A DNA stretch of 64,000 nucleotides from a virus. The notes beneath the pieces were generated by a model. It did no database searches. It worked only from the letters and a program-made list of their open reading frames with translations, and was not told the origin of the DNA. The position numbers were made by a program, and so were the translations under genes. Positions 6,808-15,027 of this stretch are shown here, one piece after another; the stretch's first letter is position 1, and every line of letters begins with the position of its first letter. Location of the stretch: positions 1 to 64,000 of the IMG/VR virus record IMGVR_UViG_3300033146_002242. One strand, written 5' to 3'.

Positions 6808-7908
6808 TTATATAATTCTAATTCTGGTATCAAAACATATTCTTTCTTTAGAATAAGTTGTTTTTTGATTAAATAAAAATAAATCTTCTTGTGCTAATAA
6901 TATTTTAATCATATCTGCGTTTATAAAAGTTTTAAAAATATTTAAATCATCTACATTGTCATTTGAAAAAATATGATTATATATTTCCATACAAAAATGC
7001 ATATAATCAGAAATAATAAATTTATTTTGAAATATTTGATGATATTTTTTAATTATATATCCTGCATCATTTTCATGAAAATTTAATCTAGTGTGTATTG
7101 TACATTGCTTAGAAATTGACCATAATATAAATGGTAATGATTCAATATCTTGTGATGCTAAAAAATTATAAATATCAATTGTTGTATCATTATAATCATT
7201 AATAATAGATAACAACATATCAACATCTAAACATTTATCAAAAAACTTTTCTTGTTTATTATTTTCATCATTGATATAAACACAAGGTCTCACATCATCA
7301 TGTATAGTAAAATTCCATTGACTATAAAAATCATTTGATTTGCTATTTTCCCCATTTATTGTAAATTCTAAATGTGGTGAATTATCAATAACAATATCTT
7401 TAATAGCAGTTGTATCAAAAAATTCATTAAATTTTTTCATTATTAATTTAGATGTAAATAAACCGTGATATGAATTTAAATCGGAACAACCACCATATAA
7501 TTCATAATTTAAAAAAATAGTTTTATAATCTAATACAGTATCGTTTTTTAATTTGTGTTTTAAAATTTTATAATTACTATAATTATCTGGAACAATTACA
7601 TGAATATTTTTAAATTTATTTATCAATAATTTTAATATAGATCCAAAATTTCTAAAATGCTCAAAAACTCTACTTAAATATAATGTGTAATTTGAATAAT
7701 CTTTTTCTACACATGTGAAAAAATCAATAATATCATCAGTATTTATAACAACAACATTTTTATCTTTAAAAAAATTCAGAGAATATTCTAGAAAATCCGA
7801 TTTGTTAATTTTATAATTTTCATATGGAAAATCTTCAATACCCAAAATAGCAATATTATCATTTTCACAATTATTAATCCAATCTATCATATATTCAATA
7901 TGTCTCAT
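6808..7908 (-). CDS. Unknown protein, possible methyltransferase-like N-terminus, 366 aa
   Basis: Asn/Ile-rich protein. The stretch LYLSRVFEHFRNFGSILKLL followed by NIHVIVPDNYSN recalls phage SAM-dependent methyltransferase-like proteins, where a SRVFEH motif precedes a strand ending in VPD, but I cannot see a clean glycine-rich SAM loop. The C-terminal half is unrecognised. Its ATG overlaps the stop of the ferritin-like gene upstream, so it belongs to the operon that runs from 9831 to 6808. Confidence 0.5.
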   Translation of the reverse strand: MRHIEYMIDWINNCENDNIAILGIEDFPYENYKINKSDFLEYSLNFFKDKNVVVINTDDIIDFFTCVEKDYSNYTLYLSRVFEHFRNFGSILKLLINKFKNIHVIVPDNYSNYKILKHKLKNDTVLDYKTIFLNYELYGGCSDLNSYHGLFTSKLIMKKFNEFFDTTAIKDIVIDNSPHLEFTINGENSKSNDFYSQWNFTIHDDVRPCVYINDENNKQEKFFDKCLDVDMLLSIINDYNDTTIDIYNFLASQDIESLPFILWSISKQCTIHTRLNFHENDAGYIIKKYHQIFQNKFIISDYMHFCMEIYNHIFSNDNVDDLNIFKTFINADMIKILLAQEDLFLFNQKTTYSKERICFDTRIRII

Positions 7909-8204
7909 TACTCCTCCATTTCATCGACTTCTGATTTACCATCAGATTTGGCTTTTAAAAAAGTAGGATCTAAAGAATTAGCTAATTCTTCAAATTCTCC
8001 TATATGAGTTTTTTCTTCATTTGCTATATCTAAAAATACTTTTTTAACTATTTGATTTTTACATAATGATGCAAATCTTTCATACATATTAACAGCATCA
8101 TATTCAGCAATAATTGCAGCTCGCAAACATTCAATATCTGTCATAGGTTTTTTAGTTGCAATAGATGATTCAATTAATGTATCCAGATAAGTTTTTGGTT
8201 CCAT
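7908..8204 (-). CDS. Ferritin-like (rubrerythrin/encapsulated-ferritin type) diiron protein
   Basis: 98 aa, two predicted long helices. Helix one has AAIIAEYDAVNMYERFA and helix two ANEEKTHIGEFEELA, giving the E..Y...E and EExxH metal-ligand pattern of two-helix ferritin-like proteins that dimerise into a diiron site. Encapsulated ferritins are similar in length. It overlaps the radical SAM gene upstream by 35 bases and the next gene by its stop codon. Role in the phage is unknown; iron handling or peroxide protection is the family expectation. Confidence 0.7.
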   Translation of the reverse strand: MEPKTYLDTLIESSIATKKPMTDIECLRAAIIAEYDAVNMYERFASLCKNQIVKKVFLDIANEEKTHIGEFEELANSLDPTFLKAKSDGKSEVDEMEE

Positions 8205-8901
8205 TTTTATTCTCCTGCTTGTATTTTTTATATGCTTTGCCCCAAAAATTTTTATTAAGTTTTATATCTGAATCTGAATGTCCACAATATTTACACAATA
8301 TTGGAATCATATTTTTGAATTTATTTATTGTAATATCTGATAAATTTTTAATACCTATATTGAATGATAAAACTCTATCTATTGCAGCTCCAGCACCACA
8401 TATATAAAATCCATTAAATGTATATGCTATACCACACACTCTTGGTATAATACAAATTCGTGGATTGTCATTTACAACATCCATTTTATCAAAACGTTCG
8501 CAAGCTTGTGGTTTCAAACTTCTTTCAATATAGCATAAATTTTTTTTATGCATATAATCTAATAATAAATTTGATTTTTTAGAATAAGCATTACTGATAA
8601 TTTTAATAAATGTATGATGTTTAATTTTCAGAATTTGTAATTTTTCTAAAATATCAATTATTTCTGGATGCAGTGTTGGTTCACCACCTAATATATGAAT
8701 ACTTTTAAACCGATGATTTATATCAATGGATTTTTTTACAAAATCATCAATCATTTTCGAAGGCATATTATAATTCAATGGAGCTGTTGCAATTCTACGA
8801 TCACAATCTTCACATAATATATTACAATTTGTAGTAATTTCAATTTCAATTTTATGTATATCTATATATGGTTTTAAATTAGGTGAAAAAATTGATTTCA
8901 T
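8170..8901 (-). CDS. Radical SAM protein
   Basis: 243 aa. EITTNCNILCEDCDRR contains the CxxxCxxC [4Fe-4S]-SAM motif near residues 26-33, and ILGGEPTLHPE is the following GGE SAM-binding motif. Later Cys residues (VCGIAY, YICGAGAA, CKYCGH) may bind an auxiliary cluster as in SPASM-type proteins. It catalyses an unknown radical reaction. It lies between an epimerase and a ferritin-like gene in a tightly packed operon, so modification of a sugar, peptide or virion protein are all possible. Confidence 0.85.
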   Translation of the reverse strand: MKSIFSPNLKPYIDIHKIEIEITTNCNILCEDCDRRIATAPLNYNMPSKMIDDFVKKSIDINHRFKSIHILGGEPTLHPEIIDILEKLQILKIKHHTFIKIISNAYSKKSNLLLDYMHKKNLCYIERSLKPQACERFDKMDVVNDNPRICIIPRVCGIAYTFNGFYICGAGAAIDRVLSFNIGIKNLSDITINKFKNMIPILCKYCGHSDSDIKLNKNFWGKAYKKYKQENKNGTKNLSGYIN

Positions 8902-9831
8902 TTATAATGTTTTTATTATTTGTTTAATTCCATCTGTTATGGATATAGTTGGTTTCCAATCTAATTTGTTAATAGCTATTGATATATCAGGTTTTCTTTT
9001 CATCGGGTCATTTTCTAAAAAAGATTCATATTTAATTGCCGATGTAGATTCTGTTAAATCCAATATTAGTTTAGCTAAATTATTTATAGATATTTCTTCT
9101 GGATTACCAATATTAACAGGGCCGATAAAATTATTATCATCTTCCATTAATTTAATTAAACCATTTATCATATCATCAATATAACAAAAAGATCTTGTTT
9201 GTTCACCATCACCATATATAATCAATGGATTATTTAAATATGCTTGATAAATAAAATTTGGTATAACTCTACCATCTGTTATTTTCATATATGGCCCATA
9301 TGTATTAAAAATTCTAGCTATTTTTATTTTTGTATTAAATAATTTATAATATGTATAAAAATATGTTTCAGCACATCTTTTACTTTCACTATAACATGCA
9401 CGTGGCCCAATGGGTGATATATTACCATTGTATTGTTCATTTTGTGGATGTACCAATGGATTGCCGTATATTTCACTGGTAGATGCTTGTAATATTTTAG
9501 CATTATATTCTCTAGCTATTTCTAAAATATTATTAACACCACTTGTATTAGTTTGTATAGTTTTTAAAGAATTATTTTGATATGTTTTTGGAGATGCTGG
9601 ACATGCTAAATTATAAATTTCATCAAAATCAGATTTAATTTTTAAAGTATTTCGAATATCATGATTTAAAAAAAAGAATTTATTATATGATCTTAATTGT
9701 TCTAAATCTATATTTAAACTAGATGAACAATCATCCACACATATAACTTGATGGCCATCTTTGAGTAATCGTAAACATAAGTGGTACCCGATAAATCCAA
9801 TACCACCTGTAACTAAGATATTTTTACTCAT
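8902..9831 (-). CDS. NAD-dependent UDP-glucuronate decarboxylase-like epimerase
   Basis: 309 aa, full length for the extended SDR family. TGGIGFIG near the N-terminus is the Rossmann dinucleotide loop, IYNLACPASPKTYQ is characteristic of UDP-glucuronic acid decarboxylases, STSEIYGNP supplies the catalytic Ser region, and YSESK is the YxxxK motif. GPRACYSESKRCAET and YGDGEQTRSFCYIDD match UDP-xylose synthase. It probably makes a nucleotide sugar used by the phage glycosyltransferases at 42-50 kb. One base separates it from the radical SAM gene. Confidence 0.88.
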   Translation of the reverse strand: MSKNILVTGGIGFIGYHLCLRLLKDGHQVICVDDCSSSLNIDLEQLRSYNKFFFLNHDIRNTLKIKSDFDEIYNLACPASPKTYQNNSLKTIQTNTSGVNNILEIAREYNAKILQASTSEIYGNPLVHPQNEQYNGNISPIGPRACYSESKRCAETYFYTYYKLFNTKIKIARIFNTYGPYMKITDGRVIPNFIYQAYLNNPLIIYGDGEQTRSFCYIDDMINGLIKLMEDDNNFIGPVNIGNPEEISINNLAKLILDLTESTSAIKYESFLENDPMKRKPDISIAINKLDWKPTISITDGIKQIIKTL

Positions 9832-9833
9832 CT

Positions 9834-10073
9834 TTATTTTTTTTCCCGTCTAAAAATTTTATCAAAAAATAAAAAATGTGGCCATATAAAAAATAAAATA
9901 ATAAGACCTTGTAAAATAACATATTTAGATGCAACTAAATTTTTTATTTCTTTTTTATCAGGAGCATTATAAACCGTATCATTTGCTATTTTTTTTAAAA
10001 AAGTATATGAATCTAAAAATACACCATATGAATATATAAATCCACATAACCATATTAATATAACATATTTCAT
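9834..10073 (-). CDS. Small two-helix membrane protein, 79 aa
   Basis: Hydrophobic segments at about residues 3-22 and 51-71, separated by a charged loop, and a Lys/Arg-rich C-terminus (FRREKK). No family recognised. It abuts the epimerase gene in the same operon. Confidence 0.6.
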   Translation of the reverse strand: MKYVILIWLCGFIYSYGVFLDSYTFLKKIANDTVYNAPDKKEIKNLVASKYVILQGLIILFFIWPHFLFFDKIFRREKK

Positions 10074-10082
10074 ATTAATCCT

Positions 10083-10370
10083 CTATTTTTTATCATTTAA
10101 TAATCGCAACTCTTTGTCATAATCACTTCGCCACAAATACTCATCTGTAAATTTATCTATTTCACAATATCCACTACAATTAGAAATAAATCCTTTAATA
10201 TCATATTTCCATATAAGTTTTAAACATTCATTATAATATTTACATGATAAATATTTTTTACATCGAACATTTAATTTTTTAAAAAGATAAATTGTACAAC
10301 CTCGTTCATTGGTTAATTTTTTAATAAATTTTACTTTTTTGGTGTGGTTAAATCTGGAAGGATTTGTCAT
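10083..10370 (-). CDS. Cys-rich hypothetical protein, 95 aa
   Basis: Basic protein with seven Cys, several in the pattern RCKKYLSCKYYNEC and CSGYC, suggesting a metal-binding or disulfide core. The start overlaps the stop of the RNA polymerase fragment by four bases (ATGA), so it is co-translated. It contains no intein C-half or beta' sequence that I can see. Function unknown. Confidence 0.55.
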   Translation of the reverse strand: MTNPSRFNHTKKVKFIKKLTNERGCTIYLFKKLNVRCKKYLSCKYYNECLKLIWKYDIKGFISNCSGYCEIDKFTDEYLWRSDYDKELRLLNDKK

Positions 10371-11890
10371 TTATATTTTATTATATATTTATTTTCTGGA
10401 TTTTGTAATAAATCAATTGGAGAAATTTTTTGATACATATCATACTTAGAATCATACACAATCATAGAATGGTCATCTGAAACCCAGAAATCTTTAAATC
10501 TATTTTTGGTGTCACTAATCTTATACATTTTTAAATTTCTATGCTCACTATAATCTCTTATTAATTTCCGTTTTATATGACCTGTTTGTAAATCAATAGC
10601 ATCAATAAATAATTCCTTAACTGGATTATAATGACTTATATTTGGTTTTTCTTTATTTATATCATGCACAAATAAATCAGTATTTTTTAATTCAGATATA
10701 TGTTGGGAAAAAGGTGTGTTATCAACACTATAAATAGTGCAATCACACAAAACAGAATCTCCATCAAAATCTGCATTATGACCCCCAACTTTAGTGGGGT
10801 GTATTTTTATTGTATCACCATCATGAATAACTGGTCTATATCCTTGATAACTTTCTGGTAATAAAACAGGATCCCGTTTTGCTATAACATATCTTTTCTG
10901 AGCAACAATTTCAACAGCTTCTTTTATAAAATTATATAATTTATCAGAAATTTTATCATCAGCTTTGATTGAAGTTAAAATAGTTTTTAAATTTTCAACA
11001 CTAACTTCATAATTATCTTTATATTCATTAAATATTTCTTGTAGATAATCTGTTTTATATCTACCGCTTCTCATAATTAAATGAAGTATAAATGGTTCAA
11101 ATAAAGAAACAGCCGCCCTTAATGGAACACCTATTTCATCAGGTTTCAATGTTGGCTCGGTTGTGATTACACCAAATGCACAAAAATCAACTCTTTTGCC
11201 CATTAATTTATTACGAATAATACCAGTCTTTTTTTCAATTTTATTTTTTATAAATTCATGATGTACATTAACAGCTTTTTGAATACCATAAAAAAGCAGA
11301 TCTCCTAATACACCCGAATTTTCATTTTGAGATTTGACAGATAAACTTTTTCTTATAATTGAAACATATATTTCATTTAATTCATCTATAATCCATTGGT
11401 TGTTTGAATCTTGATATATTTCACGATAAAAAGGTGGTATAACAGGAATTTTATTTATAAACAAATTATTATCAGTATAAACTTTATTTATTAATTGTAT
11501 TAATCTTTCTCTTTCAGGAGTTCCACCACGAAATTTTATTTTTGCAAAATTCCTAATAAAATTAGTTAAACCTGTCATTCCATCTTCAACTTCAACTAAC
11601 TCACCTTTTTCCGTTATATCAAAATAATTTAACGTCGAAATATATCCATTAATTTTTCTATCAAGTCTTATTAAAATATTTAACATAACAGGATGGATAA
11701 CATTTGCATTTAAATTAATATATGAAAATGTATCCATCCTGTTTTTAGATTCTAACGGTCCAAAAATAATTTCTGAATATATACCATTTGGGTGAAATTC
11801 ACCAGATGATGTAGATCCAGAAAATATATCTGGAGATGTAACAGGTTTTAATTTTTTAGAAAATTTTGATAAATCCAGAATTTTAATCAA
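10367..11890 (-). CDS. RNA polymerase beta' N-terminal part fused to a probable split-intein N-half
   Basis: 507 aa. Residues 1-381 follow bacterial beta': FGPLESKNRMDTFSYINL and VIHP near the clamp, and GGHNADFDGDS with the catalytic Mg-binding NADFDGD at residues 372-378. Right after it, from Cys382, the sequence stops resembling polymerase. TIYSVDN..ISEL and FWVSDDHSMIVYD followed by KISPIDLL look like Hint/intein blocks A and B, and the ORF ends at residue 507 without an intein C-terminus. I infer a split intein with its C-half and the rest of beta' encoded elsewhere. No matching C-half is in this window. Confidence 0.8.
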   Translation of the reverse strand: MIKILDLSKFSKKLKPVTSPDIFSGSTSSGEFHPNGIYSEIIFGPLESKNRMDTFSYINLNANVIHPVMLNILIRLDRKINGYISTLNYFDITEKGELVEVEDGMTGLTNFIRNFAKIKFRGGTPERERLIQLINKVYTDNNLFINKIPVIPPFYREIYQDSNNQWIIDELNEIYVSIIRKSLSVKSQNENSGVLGDLLFYGIQKAVNVHHEFIKNKIEKKTGIIRNKLMGKRVDFCAFGVITTEPTLKPDEIGVPLRAAVSLFEPFILHLIMRSGRYKTDYLQEIFNEYKDNYEVSVENLKTILTSIKADDKISDKLYNFIKEAVEIVAQKRYVIAKRDPVLLPESYQGYRPVIHDGDTIKIHPTKVGGHNADFDGDSVLCDCTIYSVDNTPFSQHISELKNTDLFVHDINKEKPNISHYNPVKELFIDAIDLQTGHIKRKLIRDYSEHRNLKMYKISDTKNRFKDFWVSDDHSMIVYDSKYDMYQKISPIDLLQNPENKYIIKYK

Positions 11891-11895
11891 TTCAA

Positions 11896-12324
11896 TTACC
11901 TCGATTGTGACTGCAAAGCATTTATAACATCATTCAGTCTCATCGTAGATTTTCTTTTTAACATAGCTTGTTTAAATGGTCTAGCTGGCCCACCAGAATA
12001 TCGTTTATGCAACATTATTAGTTTTTTTAATGTTTTTGTTAATTGAATTTGATCTACTGTTTCATTGTTAGTTAATTTTTTAGCAAGTTTAATAGCGGAT
12101 GCTATCATATCAGTATTTACAACACCACTGCGATTACAAATAACAAAAAATGGTTGAAAGGTTTCTTCATTAATTTTTTTCAATGGCAAAAAACATTCTG
12201 GTTTATCTTCAAATAATTTATCACGCGCATCTTTATTACGAAGCCAATCTAATTTATCGTTAGGTGACATACCCGCTAGTAAACTATCTGCATATCTAAT
12301 TAATTCTTGCAACAAAGTATTCAT
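11896..12324 (-). CDS. Hypothetical protein, 142 aa
   Basis: Helical, mixed-charge protein with a basic C-terminus (KQAMLKRKSTMRLNDV). Not recognised. It lies five bases upstream of the beta' gene and is probably co-transcribed with it, so an accessory role in transcription is possible but unproven. Confidence 0.55.
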   Translation of the reverse strand: MNTLLQELIRYADSLLAGMSPNDKLDWLRNKDARDKLFEDKPECFLPLKKINEETFQPFFVICNRSGVVNTDMIASAIKLAKKLTNNETVDQIQLTKTLKKLIMLHKRYSGGPARPFKQAMLKRKSTMRLNDVINALQSQSR

Positions 12325-12343
12325 AATTTTATCCTATAAATTT

Positions 12344-12775
12344 TTATTCAGTATTAACAATAATTTCCATACCATTGACTCTTATATAAACTTTTCTTTT
12401 TAATGTACCCGGTGGTGCGGGTGGAATAGTGTCGATACGTGTAGTAACTTCATTTGATGGTTTTGAAATATTAATACCATCAGTTGATGTAACAACATAA
12501 TAATATCTTCCTTCATATGGTTCACTAATAACATCTTTATAAGTAACTAGATTTGATTCTGAATCTGGTGTAGTTATCATTTTAGAATTTAATGGTTTTG
12601 AAAAATCATATGTATTACTTTTGGTTGATCGATACACATTATATCCTGTAACATCTTTAGATGCAACAGCGTCCCATTCTAATTCGATGATTTGAACTGT
12701 ATTTGATGAAGCCGCAAAAATTGTTAATGGAAATAATACAAAAATTAATAAAAAAATAAATACCTTTTTAAACAT
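12344..12775 (-). CDS. Secreted fibronectin type III-like protein
   Basis: 143 aa. The first 21 residues (MFKKVFIFLLIFVLFPL then TIFAAS) form a classic signal peptide with basic n-region, hydrophobic core and Ala cleavage site. The rest has the FN3 hallmark pattern IELEWDA, GYNVYRST, and YYYVVTSTDG..S..SNEV. Likely exported to the periplasm or cell surface during infection. GGAG precedes the ATG, and a promoter motif lies at 12811-12824. Confidence 0.75.
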   Translation of the reverse strand: MFKKVFIFLLIFVLFPLTIFAASSNTVQIIELEWDAVASKDVTGYNVYRSTKSNTYDFSKPLNSKMITTPDSESNLVTYKDVISEPYEGRYYYVVTSTDGINISKPSNEVTTRIDTIPPAPPGTLKRKVYIRVNGMEIIVNTE

Positions 12776-12810
12776 AATGATTCTCCTTTTATATAAAGGG
12801 TATATTAATT

Positions 12811-12824
12811 CAATTATATGTTCT
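12811..12824 (-). promoter_or_regulatory. T4-late-like promoter motif AGAACATATAATTG
   Basis: Variant of the repeated AGAACATATAAATA motif, 36 bases upstream of the start at 12775 and abutting the stop of the preceding gene. Confidence 0.5.
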
Positions 12825-14377
12825 TATAATTCTATATAAATATTCTGTCTTATTTTATCAATAACACTATCTAATTTTCCAGCAAATAAATAAATATAAA
12901 ATTCAATCAAACTGGGTTCTAATTTATTAACTGAAAAACCATCTTTTATTTCACCTGTGTATAAATCCATATAACCATTTTTATTTCTAGAAATCACACC
13001 AATAAAATGACAGATTATTTTATGAAGAATAGTTTTATTTTTAAAAGTATAAAAACTATTAAATTCATTAGTTAAATTAATAAATTGTTCACCATATTTA
13101 ATTTGAAAAGTTGTTGATACAGCAGGATGTTTTATCACACCATATTTTAAAACTTCGAAAAAATCATGAAATTTATTATGTGGGGTAATATTTTTTTCAG
13201 TTAACAATCTATATAAATATAAAGATAAAATACAAGCATGTGATGCACTAATTGTTTTCATATGATAATAAGGAATATCACAAATTCTAGATAGCAATGG
13301 AAATGTTAAACAATGATGAATAGGGGCGTGAATAGTCATTTTATCAATATTATTATTTAATTTAATAATTTCATCTCTATTGGCGTCATCAATAATATTA
13401 CTACCATCAATATTCACAGTTGCATATTTTTTAATTGATGCATGTATTTTTTTATATGCTAATGATTTTAAATGCCCCAATACTTCATTGTATGCATATG
13501 TTTTTAAATTATCAGATGTAATTGTATGAATATCTTCGGTTGATAATTGCCCTTCATATTGAATATTTTGTACATATATAGAATGAAGAACCCACCTCGA
13601 ATTATTATTAATTACAATAACCATGAAAGTTATAGGATTTTTATCATATTCACAAAAAACTATAATATTATTCATCAAAAAATTAAAAGTTTCACCTATA
13701 TGTGCATCGATAGTTTTTCCTTGAAAATTTTTTAGATATTCCCACATGGATCTATCTGTCATATTATAACGATAAGTTTTTGTTTTTACTATATTATATA
13801 TTTTTTCAATAATTTCAGTTTTAATAAAATCTTTAATTAATAAATTATATATTTTTCTATGTAATGATTGCCCTAAAGCTTTTTTCGTTGAATAAGAAAT
13901 AAAACAATAAATTTTCATACAACAAGATACTTCTAAAACAGTTCGTACTTCACCTTCGTCAAATTTAATATTATTATCTTTTAAATTTGCATATGATGTG
14001 AATTGGGTAAAATCAAAATTAATCTTATCATAAAAATCATGTACATATTTTTTTATTTTATCAATATTATCATATAATACTGCATATCGATTACATTTTG
14101 AATTGTCAATACCCGTTGATTTATTTTCCATTTGCTTTAAATCTTCTTTATAAGCAGAATCATATGTATGAACTATATTCCACAACCATTCACCAAAATC
14201 ATCTCCAAAATCATCTGTTTCAATTTTTAAACATTCATTTATAAAATCAATAATAGTATTGAATTTATTTAATATTGAAACTGAACCCCCTAATGGATAT
14301 TCAATTGTTTTATTTAATTTATTGTGATGAATAGAAATTATTTTCTGACTTTCGGGCATTTCAATCGACAAAATCAT
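12824..14377 (-). CDS. Hypothetical protein, 517 aa
   Basis: Large soluble Asn/Ile/Lys-rich protein without recognisable motifs or membrane segments. It lies between probable virion genes and a secreted protein. AAGGAG precedes the ATG. A structural or host-takeover role cannot be distinguished from sequence alone. Confidence 0.6.
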   Translation of the reverse strand: MILSIEMPESQKIISIHHNKLNKTIEYPLGGSVSILNKFNTIIDFINECLKIETDDFGDDFGEWLWNIVHTYDSAYKEDLKQMENKSTGIDNSKCNRYAVLYDNIDKIKKYVHDFYDKINFDFTQFTSYANLKDNNIKFDEGEVRTVLEVSCCMKIYCFISYSTKKALGQSLHRKIYNLLIKDFIKTEIIEKIYNIVKTKTYRYNMTDRSMWEYLKNFQGKTIDAHIGETFNFLMNNIIVFCEYDKNPITFMVIVINNNSRWVLHSIYVQNIQYEGQLSTEDIHTITSDNLKTYAYNEVLGHLKSLAYKKIHASIKKYATVNIDGSNIIDDANRDEIIKLNNNIDKMTIHAPIHHCLTFPLLSRICDIPYYHMKTISASHACILSLYLYRLLTEKNITPHNKFHDFFEVLKYGVIKHPAVSTTFQIKYGEQFINLTNEFNSFYTFKNKTILHKIICHFIGVISRNKNGYMDLYTGEIKDGFSVNKLEPSLIEFYIYLFAGKLDSVIDKIRQNIYIEL

Positions 14378-14409
14378 ATCGTTTCATCTCCTTTTTATTA
14401 ATAGAAATA

Positions 14410-14454
14410 AATAAAAAAAATTGTTTTCGTTATATTCATATATATAACGAAAAC
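14410..14454 (-). terminator. Intrinsic terminator after the amidase gene
   Basis: GTTTTCGTTATA and TATAACGAAAAC form a 12-bp stem. On the minus strand it is followed by AA and a run of eight T. Confidence 0.85.
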
Positions 14455-14474
14455 ACAGGAATTAAGATGATAAT

Positions 14475-15008
14475 TTAATATGATGATTTGACAACAAATC
14501 TGTTAACTTGTGAAATTATAACAGCTTTGTCTACAAATAAACCTGGACATGTTTGTTTATCTGGATTGGTAGATACTTCTGAATGTAATTTAATATTTTT
14601 GACAGGTATATGAAATACTCTAACTAATGGATTTAAACATCTATATGCTAAAGTTTCATACATTCTTTTGGAGGGGATTTTAAAATCATAACTACCTAAT
14701 AATGCTATATGAATAGAATGATTTTCAATTTCTAAAGGTATATCATCAAAATGACATGAATATACAAAAGGTTTTGCTGTAAATATTTGAACGTCGTCTT
14801 TTATCTGTTCAGCAACAAAATTATAATTTATATCACCTGATTTATTTTCAAGAACAGCTTTTGATAAGGCTGGAAACTGATATTTTTGATTATCAATAGC
14901 AATTGTTTCTTGGGGATATAAACATCGTGTATGATGTAAAATTAAAAATTGCACTTTGCCACTTCTCGGTTTTAATAAGGAAGGTCTGTATTGTATTTTA
15001 ATAGCCAT
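14475..15008 (-). CDS. N-acetylmuramoyl-L-alanine amidase (amidase_2/PGRP fold)
   Basis: 177 aa, one catalytic domain. LILHHT supplies the first zinc His, INYNFV the following strand, HSIHIALLGSYDF the core strand, KLHSEVS the second zinc His, and TCPGLF the zinc Cys. It would cleave the peptidoglycan amide between MurNAc and L-Ala. No signal peptide or wall-binding domain, so it is either an endolysin needing a holin or a baseplate-associated lysin. The upstream hub gene, 2.3 kb away in the same direction, favours the latter slightly. Confidence 0.85.
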   Translation of the reverse strand: MAIKIQYRPSLLKPRSGKVQFLILHHTRCLYPQETIAIDNQKYQFPALSKAVLENKSGDINYNFVAEQIKDDVQIFTAKPFVYSCHFDDIPLEIENHSIHIALLGSYDFKIPSKRMYETLAYRCLNPLVRVFHIPVKNIKLHSEVSTNPDKQTCPGLFVDKAVIISQVNRFVVKSSY

Positions 15009-15027
15009 AATATTTTCTCTCTCTATA

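Noticed and set aside
10367-11890. Frameshifted or truncated beta' without intein
   Set aside because: The 126 residues after NADFDGD contain ordered Hint-like blocks rather than random frame-shifted sequence, and the next gene contains no beta' continuation.
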